Shown: positions 9,354 through 17,799 of the stretch, one piece after another
Layout: every line of letters begins with the position of its first letter
Position numbering within the stretch: the first letter of the stretch is position 1
Origin: Haliscomenobacter sp.
GTDB lineage: Bacteria > Bacteroidota > Bacteroidia > Chitinophagales > Saprospiraceae
DNA length: 64,000 nucleotides
Direction: 5' to 3'
NCBI GenBank assembly: GCA_016713275.1
Contig: JADJPL010000004.1
Coordinates: forward strand, 186,001 to 250,000
Notes under the pieces: generated by a model
Database searches by the model: none
The model's input: the letters and a program-made list of their open reading frames with translations, nothing else
Told to the model about the DNA's origin: nothing
Made by a program: the position numbers and the translations under genes

Positions 9354-10181
9354 ATGAAGGAAGAGGAATCCATTATCCGCCAGACCTACTCCTTGCTCCA
9401 AACCGAGTATGCCGAAATGATGCGCCAACTCGCGTTCGCCGACGTGCGCATCGGCCCAAACCTCACCGCAGTCTGCCTTTCCGACGGAAGTTATGGGGTA
9501 GCCAGTACCAGCACCGATCCCCATTTTCATTCCGCTAAAGACAAACGCGACTTTGGCCCGTTTACCCCAACGCAGATCAAAGGGCAAAAACTCGAGGCGC
9601 TATTCGAAACAGAAACAGCCTCGCAATTAAAGAACACCCTGAAGCTCGCCGCCCTGAACGCCTTGTCGGGCCGGTTGCTTTCCAGCGGGAAATACCAGGT
9701 TCTGGAGCATACAGATCCCATCGATCTGATCCAGATCAAGCCGGATATGCACATCGCGATGGTCGGAGCGTTCCAGTCTTACATCCGTAAAATCAGCGAG
9801 ACCCAAGCCCGGCTGACGGTCCTCGAACTCGACGAAAACGCGTTGGGGGAATCCCAGAAAGCCTTCTTTGCGCCGGCAGCGCAATACCCCCGCGTCATCC
9901 CGGAAGCAGATGTCGTGATTATCACGGGACTGACGCTGGTCAATAATACGCTCAGCGGGCTGCTTTCCGCTGTTGTGCCGGGAACCAAAGTCATCGTTAC
10001 CGGCCCTTCCAGCAGCCTGATTCCGGACGTGCTTTTCGCCAACAAGGTCTGCTACATCGGCGCCGTCCGCGTAACCAACGGCCCGCGGTTGATGGAAGTA
10101 GCCGGCGAGGGCGGGGAAGGGTACCACTTGTTTACCTATTGCGCGGATAAAATTTGTATTGTAAAAAACGGGGGCCAATAG
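9354..10181 (+). CDS. DUF4213/DUF364 protein, putative metal-chelate binding
   Basis: This is a 275-residue soluble protein. Residues about 10-95 match the DUF4213 N-terminal domain (RIGPNLTAVCLSDGSYGVAS). Residues about 125-265 match the Rossmann-like DUF364 domain, described as a putative heavy-metal chelation domain (HIAMVGAFQSYI, EADVVIITGLTLVNNTL, VIVTGPSSSLIPD). Members often sit beside metal transport genes. Here it is the first of five tightly packed genes: a ModE-like regulator starts 36 bases after it, followed by a TonB receptor, a membrane protein and an NTPase. Binding or sensing of a metal oxyanion or chelate is an inference from this context. Confidence 0.8.
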   Translation: MKEEESIIRQTYSLLQTEYAEMMRQLAFADVRIGPNLTAVCLSDGSYGVASTSTDPHFHSAKDKRDFGPFTPTQIKGQKLEALFETETASQLKNTLKLAALNALSGRLLSSGKYQVLEHTDPIDLIQIKPDMHIAMVGAFQSYIRKISETQARLTVLELDENALGESQKAFFAPAAQYPRVIPEADVVIITGLTLVNNTLSGLLSAVVPGTKVIVTGPSSSLIPDVLFANKVCYIGAVRVTNGPRLMEVAGEGGEGYHLFTYCADKICIVKNGGQ

Positions 10182-10216
10182 CCCGCTATTCCGAATAACG
10201 TGTTTAATCCTTTCCT

Positions 10217-10558
10217 ATGAGTCATGCGTTTTCCCTCCAGGCCCGAATGATCGTCCAGCTCAATGGAGAAAACTTCCTCGGCCCTGGGCGGATCGAACTA
10301 TTGGAAAAGATCAAATCTACGGGTTCCATTTCCGAAGCCTCCCGGCTAATGGGCATGTCGTACCGGAAGGCCCTGCATGTCATCGACCGAATGAATCAGG
10401 TGTATGGGCACGATCTGGTCCTAACCTGGAAAGGGGGGGCGGAAAAAGGAGGGGCTAAAATCACCGAAATGGGCGAAATACTGATCGCCCGGTATCAGGA
10501 AGTGTGCCTCAAAATTCACCGTCTGCTCACCCTGGAAGAGCCTCATTTTAATCCGTAA
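10217..10558 (+). CDS. ModE-like winged helix-turn-helix regulator (DNA-binding domain only)
   Basis: This 113-residue protein is related to the N-terminal DNA-binding half of ModE. The recognition region is IELLEKIKSTGSISEASRLM followed by GMSYRKALHVIDRMN, the usual ModE/LysR-type winged helix. The molybdate-binding MOP domains of full ModE are absent. Such short proteins in Bacteroidota are annotated as winged-helix proteins with unknown ligand. Its place just before the TonB receptor makes it the likely regulator of that gene. The palindrome at 10670-10695 is the obvious candidate target. Confidence 0.82.
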   Translation: MSHAFSLQARMIVQLNGENFLGPGRIELLEKIKSTGSISEASRLMGMSYRKALHVIDRMNQVYGHDLVLTWKGGAEKGGAKITEMGEILIARYQEVCLKIHRLLTLEEPHFNP

Positions 10559-10661
10559 CCTGCTTTTTTCTTTCATTAGATGGGTTCTGACCCGTCGCAA
10601 CAAGTCCATTAACAGCGCTTGATTTTTTCAGTAAACCGATATGTTTTTCAAGTAGCATCGC

Positions 10662-10695
10662 TATATTTGCCGATGTTACTCATTAAACACATCGG
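10662..10695 (+). promoter_or_regulatory. Candidate promoter and operator of the TonB receptor gene
   Basis: TATATTTG (10662-10669) fits the Bacteroidota -7 consensus TAnnTTTG. It is followed at once by a perfect inverted repeat: CCGATGT, 12 bases, ACATCGG (10670-10695), ending three bases before the receptor ATG. Upstream, ATCGCTATAT recalls a half-site of the E. coli ModE box. A repressor on the palindrome would cover the start of transcription. The link to the neighbouring ModE-like protein is inference. Confidence 0.55.
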
Positions 10696-10698
10696 ATA

Positions 10699-12687
10699 AT
10701 GAAAAAACACTCCCTTCAACTGACCTGTTTCCTGAGCATGCTTTCCATAGCCCGCGTTGTTCCCGCTCAAGATAGCGTCCGCCAGGAACCCATAAAAGTA
10801 TTCGAGCTGGGCGAAGTCCAGATCACGGGGCGCCGGCTAAAAGACAGCACCGGCGTACTTTCCTGGAAAAAGATTCAGGAGCACAACCGGCTCGATTTGT
10901 CCAATGCGCTGAACCTGTTGCCGGGCGTTTCGTTGGGGAATATTGGCCCCCGCAACGAATCCGTGGTATTTATCCGCGGTTTTGATCTCAAACAAGTACC
11001 CGTTTTTATCGACGGAGTTCCCGTTTATGTGCCCTATGATGGGTATGTCGATTTCGGCCGGTTTTTGGTTTCGGATCTCTCGCAGATCCGGGTGGATAAA
11101 GGGCTTTCGTCCGTTCTGCTGGGTCCCAACACGATGGGAGGGGCTATCAACCTGGTCACGCGGAAGCCGCAGGAAGCCTTTGAATACGAAGGCGCCGCCG
11201 GATGGATGAGCGGGGAAGGCTACCGTGCCCACCTGAACCTGGGTAGCCGGGTAGGGAAGTTTTTCACCCAGGGCGGGATCGGGTATTTGGATCGGAAAAC
11301 GTATCCCTTAGCGCAATCCTTTGAGGCAGTAGCTTCCGAAGACGGCGGAAACCGGGAAAATGCCTACCGGCAAGATCTCAAGCTCAACCTGAAAGTGGGG
11401 TTCAGCCCAAACGGGAAAGACGAATACGCGCTGGGATATCTGCGTCAGGACGGGGAGAAGGGAAATCCGCCGTATACCGGAGCCGACCCCAGTATCCGGG
11501 TGCGGTACTGGCAATGGCCCTATTGGGATAAAGAAAGCTGGTATTTCCTCTCCAACACCTCCATCGGCGCCGGGAAACAAATCAAGGTGCGCTTATTTTA
11601 CGATGCGTTTCAAAACGCCCTGTATAGCTACGACGACGCTACGTATACCAAACAGACCAAAGCGTATGCCTTTCAAAGTTTTTACTCGGATTACTCCTTT
11701 GGAGGCAATTCGGAGTTTGGCGCCGCTTTCGGCAAGCACGATGTTAAGGTTGCCGCCTATTTCAAGCACGACACCCACAGGGAAAACAACCTGGGAGAAC
11801 CTCGCCGCACGATGGCCGACAATACCCTTTCCCTCGCGGCAGAAGATCTTTTTTCCCTTGGGGAGCGCTGGCTGTTAGCGCCCGGCCTAAGCTTCAACCG
11901 AAGGGTAAGCCTTCAGGCAGACCATTTCATTCCTTCCGAGAGCCGGATCGACGAATTCCCTTCCAACGACAACAACGCCTTTAATCTCCAATCGGCCCTG
12001 TACTTCAAGCCCTCCAGCCAGAACCAATTCAGGGCTTCCATTGCCCTCAAAACCCGGTTCGCCACCCTTAAAGACCGCTATTCCTACCGCCTGGGACAAG
12101 GAATTCCCAACCCAGACCTGAAATCCGAAAGCGCCATCCATTACGAACTGGCCTATACGGGGAAAGCGGCGCAGCAAAAACTGACGATACAACTCAATGC
12201 CTTTTATAGTCAATTAATTGACGCGATCCAGCAAGTTGATCAGGTGCAAGGCAATCTTTTCCAGTTACAGAATACCGGGAAAGCCCGTTTTGCCGGGTTG
12301 GAAGCCTCCCTGGAATACCGCCTTTCCAACCAGTGGCAGCTCGGGGCGAACTATGCGTATATTGACCAAAAGAACCAGGACCGCCCGGAAATTCGTTTTC
12401 TGAATGTGCCCCGGCACAAAATCATGGCCAGTGGATTGGTTCAAATCGCCCGGTTTGCCAGTCTGCTCGGCAAGGCAGAATACAACTCCGAACGGTTCAG
12501 CACCAGTTATGGGACCCACGCGGAAGCGTTTACGGTGGTTTCGCTCACTTCGCGTTGGGTGATCACTCCTGCTTTAGGGCTGCAACTCGGAGCAAACAAT
12601 CTGCTGGACGCGAATTATGCCCTGGTAGAAGGATTTCCCGAAGAAGGAAGGACCTTTTTTGTAACCTTAACATTCCAGAAGCCTTGA
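10699..12687 (+). CDS. TonB-dependent outer-membrane receptor
   Basis: This 662-residue receptor has a signal peptide (MKKHSLQLTCFLSMLSIARV). The plug domain spans about residues 45-165 (LSNALNLLPGVSLGNIGPRN, VVFIRGFDLKQVPVFIDGVP, GPNTMGGAINLVTRKP). A 22-strand barrel follows, ending in GRTFFVTLTFQKP with the usual C-terminal strand. It lacks the CarboxypepD N-terminal extension of SusC-type receptors, so it resembles siderophore, cobalamin or metal-chelate receptors. The stop overlaps the TTG start of the next gene, which suggests translational coupling. The substrate is unknown; a metal chelate or oxyanion complex is suggested by the ModE-like and DUF364 neighbours. Confidence 0.92.
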   Translation: MKKHSLQLTCFLSMLSIARVVPAQDSVRQEPIKVFELGEVQITGRRLKDSTGVLSWKKIQEHNRLDLSNALNLLPGVSLGNIGPRNESVVFIRGFDLKQVPVFIDGVPVYVPYDGYVDFGRFLVSDLSQIRVDKGLSSVLLGPNTMGGAINLVTRKPQEAFEYEGAAGWMSGEGYRAHLNLGSRVGKFFTQGGIGYLDRKTYPLAQSFEAVASEDGGNRENAYRQDLKLNLKVGFSPNGKDEYALGYLRQDGEKGNPPYTGADPSIRVRYWQWPYWDKESWYFLSNTSIGAGKQIKVRLFYDAFQNALYSYDDATYTKQTKAYAFQSFYSDYSFGGNSEFGAAFGKHDVKVAAYFKHDTHRENNLGEPRRTMADNTLSLAAEDLFSLGERWLLAPGLSFNRRVSLQADHFIPSESRIDEFPSNDNNAFNLQSALYFKPSSQNQFRASIALKTRFATLKDRYSYRLGQGIPNPDLKSESAIHYELAYTGKAAQQKLTIQLNAFYSQLIDAIQQVDQVQGNLFQLQNTGKARFAGLEASLEYRLSNQWQLGANYAYIDQKNQDRPEIRFLNVPRHKIMASGLVQIARFASLLGKAEYNSERFSTSYGTHAEAFTVVSLTSRWVITPALGLQLGANNLLDANYALVEGFPEEGRTFFVTLTFQKP

Positions 12688-13739
12688 AAAAATCGAATGT
12701 ATCCTTACCTCTTGCCGACGAAAAACTGCTGGTTATCCGGATCACGGCCCTATGGGCGCTGAATGAAGCCGGGCTTGGAGGAATGCTCCATTTGGTGCGA
12801 AGCCCGTTTACCGGAATCTTTGTAGGAGGCACAGCGGTCATCCTGATTTCGCTAATTGGTTTTTTTTCTTCGAAACCGGCGGCAAGTATTCTGAAAAGTT
12901 TGGTGGTCGTTTTGCTGATCAAGGGGATTGTCAGTCCGCAATCCCCGTTGCCTGCTTATCTGGCGGTCAGTTTTCAAGGGGTGTTAGGGGCGTTGCTGTT
13001 CCAATGGATTCCTTCTTTCCGGATCTCCGCGTTTGTGGTCGGAACCCTGGCTCTGCTGGAAGCGGCGCTTCAAAAACTGCTGGTGCTGACCATCCTTTTT
13101 GGGATGCCCCTGTGGAAATCGGTCAATGAATTCACCGATTACGTCTTAAAAGGCTTGGGGCTTCTGGGGAGCGCCACGGAAGGCCAGGGCGCTTTGTGGC
13201 TGGCGGGGCTTTACATTGGCGTTTATGGAATAGTTGGCGTTTTAATCGGATGGCTGGCCGGCAGCTTACCCGCTGAAGTACTCGCCGCTTCCCAGCGGCT
13301 GGTTTTGCCCGAAATTGGACCTGCTGCGGGAAAACCGACGGCATTCAGCGAAAACAAGCGCCGGAGGTTCTGGCAGAAACCTGCTTTTTGGTGGACGATG
13401 GGGACTCTGTTCGCTCTCATGGCCATTCCTTTCCTGATTCCAGGCGCTTCGCAGCATTTTCAGCCTGTTTGGCTTTTAGCCCGGGTTTTGGCGGTTATTG
13501 GAGTATGGTATTTCCTTCTTTCCCCGGTATTGCTCTATCTACTGAACCGTTTTTTAGCAAAAAAAATGCCCAGGTACCAGGAAGAAGTCGAAGAGGCCCT
13601 GCTTTTACTTCCTGTGTTGAGAACGTATCTGCGCGCGGCCTGGACGGAAACGCAATCGCTAAAAGGCGTTTTTCGGATCAAGGAGTGGGCGGTTCGGGTG
13701 ATCGCCTACGCCCTCATGCATTCTTCAAAAATAAAATAA
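12684..13739 (+). CDS. Polytopic membrane protein, ECF S-component-like (unassigned)
   Basis: The TTG at 12684 overlaps the TGA of the TonB receptor and is the only sensible start; no ATG lies near it. The product is about 351 residues. Residues about 10-200 contain some six hydrophobic helices (GIFVGGTAVILISLIGFFSS, SILKSLVVVLLIKGI, AYLAVSFQGVLGALLF, YIGVYGIVGVLIGWLAG) with a layout reminiscent of ECF transporter substrate-binding subunits. Two more helices follow near 250-310, then a cytoplasmic tail (PRYQEEVEEALLLLPVLR). I do not recognise a named family. Its location after a TonB receptor suggests it carries the same ligand across the inner membrane. Confidence 0.7.
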   Translation: MKKSNVSLPLADEKLLVIRITALWALNEAGLGGMLHLVRSPFTGIFVGGTAVILISLIGFFSSKPAASILKSLVVVLLIKGIVSPQSPLPAYLAVSFQGVLGALLFQWIPSFRISAFVVGTLALLEAALQKLLVLTILFGMPLWKSVNEFTDYVLKGLGLLGSATEGQGALWLAGLYIGVYGIVGVLIGWLAGSLPAEVLAASQRLVLPEIGPAAGKPTAFSENKRRRFWQKPAFWWTMGTLFALMAIPFLIPGASQHFQPVWLLARVLAVIGVWYFLLSPVLLYLLNRFLAKKMPRYQEEVEEALLLLPVLRTYLRAAWTETQSLKGVFRIKEWAVRVIAYALMHSSKIK

Positions 13740-13743
13740 CCCA

Positions 13744-14253
13744 GTGACTACTTCCATCCTTATCCTTGCCGGTCCGGTGCAATCGGGGAAAACCACCACG
13801 CTGCGAAAATGGATTGGAGCCGAAAAACGGGCAGGTGGCATTCTATGCCCTGATCACCAGGGGTTAAGGCGGCTGATGACCCTAAAGGACCGGCAGGTGC
13901 ATTCCTTCCAACTACGCCCTGAAGAAGCGGAAAACCTGCCGGAGAACGAGGTGGAATCCATTGGAAAATTCTTTTTTTCTTCCGCCATGTTTGAACTGGC
14001 CAGAAAAACCTTACTGGAAGATGCTCAAGCATCCTTCCCCTGGGTTATCATTGATGAAGTGGGCAAGCTGGAATTGGCCAACAAAGGGCTGGAACCTGCC
14101 CTGAGCCAGGTAATCGACTGGTATCTAAAACCGGCAAGCGCCGGGACGCTCGTGCTGGTCGTGCGCGATTACCTGGTAGCGGATGTCCGCCGAAAATACC
14201 GGCTGCCGCCAGAAATCCCGGAAGTTGGGCTGTCTTTTTTTTATTCGGATTGA
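13744..14253 (+). CDS. THEP1-type nucleoside-triphosphatase
   Basis: This is a 169-residue P-loop NTPase of the NTPase_1/THEP1 family. Walker A is GPVQSGKTTTL (residues about 10-20), and Walker B is WVIIDEVGKLEL (about 100-111), with the DEVGKLE pattern typical of the family. The start is GTG, four bases after the preceding stop. THEP1 proteins hydrolyse NTPs in vitro but their cellular role is unclear. In this operon it could energise or regulate the neighbouring membrane protein, which would be a new kind of uptake ATPase; this is speculation from context. Confidence 0.8.
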   Translation: MTTSILILAGPVQSGKTTTLRKWIGAEKRAGGILCPDHQGLRRLMTLKDRQVHSFQLRPEEAENLPENEVESIGKFFFSSAMFELARKTLLEDAQASFPWVIIDEVGKLELANKGLEPALSQVIDWYLKPASAGTLVLVVRDYLVADVRRKYRLPPEIPEVGLSFFYSD

Positions 14254-14366
14254 CTCACCGCCCACCATCTCCCTTTCAATCAGAAATCAGAACCTGGGCT
14301 CAAATCCGTGAAAAGACTGTTTCCAAGGCCTGAAAGGTACCCTTTTCGCCAGCTTTTCCTTATTTT

Positions 14367-15598
14367 GTGCCCGCTTGCGTGCAACAACAGAAGGCGAGCT
14401 TGCGTGCGCGCCGTTTTCTAATATTCCAAATAACGACCGATTTGAAACCAATCGACCAATTCCGAGACTGGGTCTTTCAAAAAGTCCACCTCAATAACCT
14501 GGTGTATAATACCTGCTGGGAAGATCCGCGTTGCGACCGGCAACTCCTGCAATTGAACGAGGAGAGCGAAGTGGCGATGATCACCAGCGCTGGATGCAAT
14601 GCGTTGGATTATCTGCTGGACAATCCGGGCAAAATCCACTGCATCGACATGAACCCCCGGCAAAATGCCCTGTTAAATCTGAAAAGAACCTTTTTCCGGA
14701 CCGCTGGCTTCGAGGACCTCTGGCAGGTCTTTGGCACGGGTTTCCATCCGAGGTTCCCTGACTTTTACCGCCGCAAACTCCGCCCCCACCTCGACGAGTT
14801 CGCCCAAAAGTATTGGGATGAAAACCTTCATTTTTTTAACGACCAGGGATTGCGCAAATCGTTCTACCACCACAGCACCTCGGGTACGTTTGCGTGGCTG
14901 ACCAGCCAGTATTTCCGAACCCGGGGCAAACTATACCAGCGCCTGCAAGACCTCTTCAACGCCCAAACCCTGGAAGAGCAATCGGCTATTTACCTGGAAA
15001 TCGAAGGGAAAGTGCTCAACAAAGTGCTGGAAGCGCTCGTCAACCGGCATTTCATCATGAGTTTGCTGGGTGTGCCCAGAAGCCAGCAGAAATTGTTCGT
15101 TGAGAAATACGAACGGGGGGCGATGGGGTTCATCCAGGAATGTATGCTCCGGGTGTTTACCCAACTCCCCATTCGCGACAACTACTTCTGGAGGCTTTAC
15201 CTCCATGGCGCCTACACCCCAACCTGCTGCCCTTCTTACCTGGAGAAAGAAAACTTTGACCTGCTCGCCCAACGCGAAGACCGGATTCGTACGTACACCT
15301 CCTCATTTAGCCAGTTCCTCAAAGAAAACCCCGGCACGTATTCCCACTTCATTCTTCTGGATCACCAGGATTGGCTGGCGGCCAACAACCTGCCCGCCCT
15401 GGAGGAAGAATGGCGCTTGATCCTGGAAAACAGCCGCCCCGGAACGCGCATCCTGCTCCGGTCTGCCGCTCACGAGTGGATTTTTTCCCCGATTTCGTAC
15501 AAAAAGCCGTTACCTTTGAACAGGAACGGACCCGGATCACACATCAGCAAGACCGGGTCGGAACCTACGCAAGCGTGTATCTGGCGATTGTGAAATAA
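14367..15598 (+). CDS. btaA: BtaA: SAM-diacylglycerol 3-amino-3-carboxypropyltransferase (DUF3419), frame break near end
   Basis: This is the first enzyme of betaine lipid (DGTS) synthesis: it moves the 3-amino-3-carboxypropyl group of S-adenosylmethionine to diacylglycerol. DUF3419 hallmarks include NNLVYNTCWEDPRCD, ITSAGCNALDYLL (SAM site) and IHCIDMNPRQNALL. The frame that begins at 14367 ends in unrelated residues. After about 15475 the expected C-terminus continues in another frame (VDFFPDFVQKAV, DRVGTYASVYLAIVK) and ends at 15598. One base seems to be missing just before the T6 run. The true start may be TTG at 14442. btaB follows after a MITE. Confidence 0.85.
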
Positions 15599-15602
15599 GG
15601 GA

Positions 15603-15717
15603 GCTGTCTCAAAAGACCGTTATCGCCCAAAAATATTGGGTTTTCACTCCTTTTAAAAATTGCTTGCAATTTTTAAAAGCTTTATATCGGGAGCAAAGAA
15701 CGGTCTTTTGAGACAGC
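15603..15717. mobile_element. MITE family B, copy 1
   Basis: The terminal repeats are GCTGTCTCAAAAGACCGTT (15603-15621) and its exact complement (15699-15717). The interior holds a 14-bp-arm hairpin around TTGCTTGCAA (about 15650-15680). The right arm shares TTCTTTGCTCCCG (complement) with copy 2 at 41512. The ends resemble those of Bacteroidota insertion sequences with TGTCTCAAAAG termini. It separates btaA from btaB and no target duplication is clear. Confidence 0.75.
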
Positions 15718-15739
15718 CCCTGCTCCCTAAAAAAACAAC

Positions 15740-16396
15740 ATGACCAAACTCACCACCTCCGCAGACGAACAAACCCAAGCAATGCGCCGGTATTACCGGA
15801 TGCAATCCAAAATCTACGACCTTACCCGCTGGAGCTTCCTCTTTGGGCGGCGGCGAATTCTCCGGCTGTTGCCATTGGAGCGTTCCGCAACTATTCGAAT
15901 ATTGGAAGTGGGTTGCGGCACCGGGGTAAATCTGAAGCAAATGGCCCTTCGCTTTCCCCATGCGGCTATTACCGGATACGATGTGTCGCCCGATATGATC
16001 CAGCTCTCCAGGCGCCATACCGCCCGGTTCGGCGACCGGGTACAGCTGCACGAAGGCCCTTATCTCCCGGGCGAGACTGCCCTGAACGGCCAAATAGACC
16101 TCGTTCTCTTCTCCTACTCCCTCACGATGATCAACCCTCAATGGCCCGACCTCATCCTCCAAGCCAAAGCGGACCTCCGGGAGGGCGGGCTGATCGCTGT
16201 CACCGACTTCCACGACTCCCGTTTCAGTTGGTTTAAATCCCACATGGGCGCCAACCACGTCCGGATGGACGGTCACCTGAAACCCTTTCTGGAACAGCAT
16301 TTCCAACCCATTACCAATGAAGTCCGCCCCGCCTACGGCAGCGTTTGGGACTACCTGATCTTCATCGGCAAAAACACGTTAGAGGTTAGACGTTAG
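15740..16396 (+). CDS. btaB: BtaB-like N-methyltransferase of betaine lipid synthesis
   Basis: This 218-residue class I SAM methyltransferase has motif I ILEVGCGTGVNLKQMA (about residues 54-69), motif II ITGYDVSPDMIQLS and a post-motif LVLFSYSLTMI. BtaB trimethylates the amino group of diacylglycerylhomoserine to give DGTS. Adjacency to BtaA supports this over a generic methyltransferase. It starts 20 bases after the MITE, so the element may affect its expression. Its last codons run into a tandem TTAGACG tract. Confidence 0.82.
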   Translation: MTKLTTSADEQTQAMRRYYRMQSKIYDLTRWSFLFGRRRILRLLPLERSATIRILEVGCGTGVNLKQMALRFPHAAITGYDVSPDMIQLSRRHTARFGDRVQLHEGPYLPGETALNGQIDLVLFSYSLTMINPQWPDLILQAKADLREGGLIAVTDFHDSRFSWFKSHMGANHVRMDGHLKPFLEQHFQPITNEVRPAYGSVWDYLIFIGKNTLEVRR

Positions 16397-16535
16397 ACGT
16401 TAGACCTTAGACGTTAGATTGTGCAGGCGCAAAACATTGCGTCTCTACATTTTCACCAACCACCAACCACTCAACCATCAACCACTAACCACTAACCACT
16501 AACCACCAACCACCAACCACTAACCACTAACCACC
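16380..16535. repeat. Simple tandem repeats and small hairpin downstream of btaB
   Basis: 16380-16420 is a run of TTAGACG-like units. About 16426-16450 holds an imperfect hairpin (GGCGCAAAACATTGCGTC). 16456-16535 is a run of ACCACTAACC/ACCACCAACC units, about eight copies. The tract has no coding signal. It lies in the 320-base gap between btaB and ilvC. Confidence 0.75.
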
Positions 16536-16617
16536 AAAACAGTTTGCCATTGTAATTCCCGCATTTTTTGCGCGTAAATCCCTCCCTCAAGTACGAGGCG
16601 CTCCCATAAAATGCCTG

Positions 16618-16625
16618 TACCTTTG
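16618..16625 (+). promoter_or_regulatory. Candidate -7 element of ilvC-ilvA
   Basis: TACCTTTG matches the Bacteroidota -7 consensus and lies 92 bases before the ilvC ATG. No clear -33 element and no leader peptide or attenuator was seen in the leader. Confidence 0.45.
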
Positions 16626-16717
16626 CCCTCCGGCGCTTCCGCATAGACAACCCTCTGGTCCTATAGCGCGGGGCAACAGATTGCACCATCGTTTGACAAC
16701 AATAAACAACCAAAAAA

Positions 16718-17791
16718 ATGGCTAGCATCAATTTTGGCGGGGTAACGGAAAATGTGGTTACCCGGGAAGAATTTCCACTGGAAAAAGCGCGGCAGGTCCT
16801 CTCCGAGGAGGTGATTGCCATCATTGGATATGGCGTTCAAGGCCCCGGGCAGGCTTTGAACCTGCGCGATAATGGGTTCAATGTAATCATCGGCCAGCGG
16901 TACCCATCCCCCACCTGGGACAAGGCCATAGAAGACGGCTGGGTACCCGGCGAAACGCTTTTTTCGATTGAGGAAGCGGCAGAAAAAGGAACCATTATCC
17001 AGTATTTGCTCTCCGATGCCGCTCAAATTGCCGTATGGCCAACGCTCAAACCGTATCTGACCGCTGGAAAAGCCCTTTACTTTTCCCACGGCTTCGGGAT
17101 CACCTACAAGGAGCGCAGCGGAATCGTGCCTTCTGCGGACGTCGATGTCATCCTCGTGGCGCCGAAGGGGTCTGGCACCAGTCTGCGCCGGCTTTTCCTC
17201 GCCGGCAGAGGCCTGAACTCCAGCTATGCGATCCACCAGGACGCCACCGGGAAAGCCTGGGACCGCGTCGTCGCCTTAGGGATCGGGATCGGATCGGGCT
17301 ACTTGTTTGAAACGACCTTCCAAAAAGAAGTATACAGCGACCTCACCGGAGAACGCGGAACCCTGATGGGCGCCATCCAGGGAATCTTCGCCGCCCAGTA
17401 CGACTGCCTGCGCAAGCGCGGCCACAGCCCCTCCGAAGCCTTCAACGAGACGGTGGAAGAGCTCACCCAAAGCCTCATGCCCCTCGTGGCCGAAAACGGA
17501 ATGGACTGGATGTACGCCAACTGCTCCACGACGGCACAGCGCGGCGCCCTGGACTGGTGGAAAAAGTTCCGCGACGCGGTGTCGCCGGTTTTTGAAGACC
17601 TGTACGATAGCGTAGCTTCCGGCAACGAAGCCCAGCGCTCCATCGATTCCAACAGCCAACCGGATTACCGCGTCAAACTCGAAGAAGAACTGAAAGCGCT
17701 CCGGGAGAGCGAAATGTGGCAGGCAGGCCGGGCGGTGCGCAGTTTGCGGCCGGAATCCCAGCCCGTCCCGACTACTCCTTTGGAAGATTAA
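16718..17791 (+). CDS. ilvC: Ketol-acid reductoisomerase
   Basis: This is the NADPH-dependent isomeroreductase of valine, leucine and isoleucine synthesis. The nucleotide-binding loop is IIGYGVQGPGQALNLRDNG (about residues 32-50). DVDVILVAPKGSG and YSDLTGERGTLMGAIQG provide family and metal-site residues. The C-terminal knotted domain contains NCSTTAQRGALDWW. At 357 residues it is of class I size. ilvA begins 8 bases after the stop, so the pair is probably one operon. The other ilv and leu genes are not in the window. Confidence 0.95.
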   Translation: MASINFGGVTENVVTREEFPLEKARQVLSEEVIAIIGYGVQGPGQALNLRDNGFNVIIGQRYPSPTWDKAIEDGWVPGETLFSIEEAAEKGTIIQYLLSDAAQIAVWPTLKPYLTAGKALYFSHGFGITYKERSGIVPSADVDVILVAPKGSGTSLRRLFLAGRGLNSSYAIHQDATGKAWDRVVALGIGIGSGYLFETTFQKEVYSDLTGERGTLMGAIQGIFAAQYDCLRKRGHSPSEAFNETVEELTQSLMPLVAENGMDWMYANCSTTAQRGALDWWKKFRDAVSPVFEDLYDSVASGNEAQRSIDSNSQPDYRVKLEEELKALRESEMWQAGRAVRSLRPESQPVPTTPLED

Positions 17792-17799
17792 CACCGCCA

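Noticed and set aside
16456..16535. Possible CRISPR array
   Set aside because: The units are about 10 bases with no spacers between them, so this is a simple tandem repeat. No cas genes are nearby.
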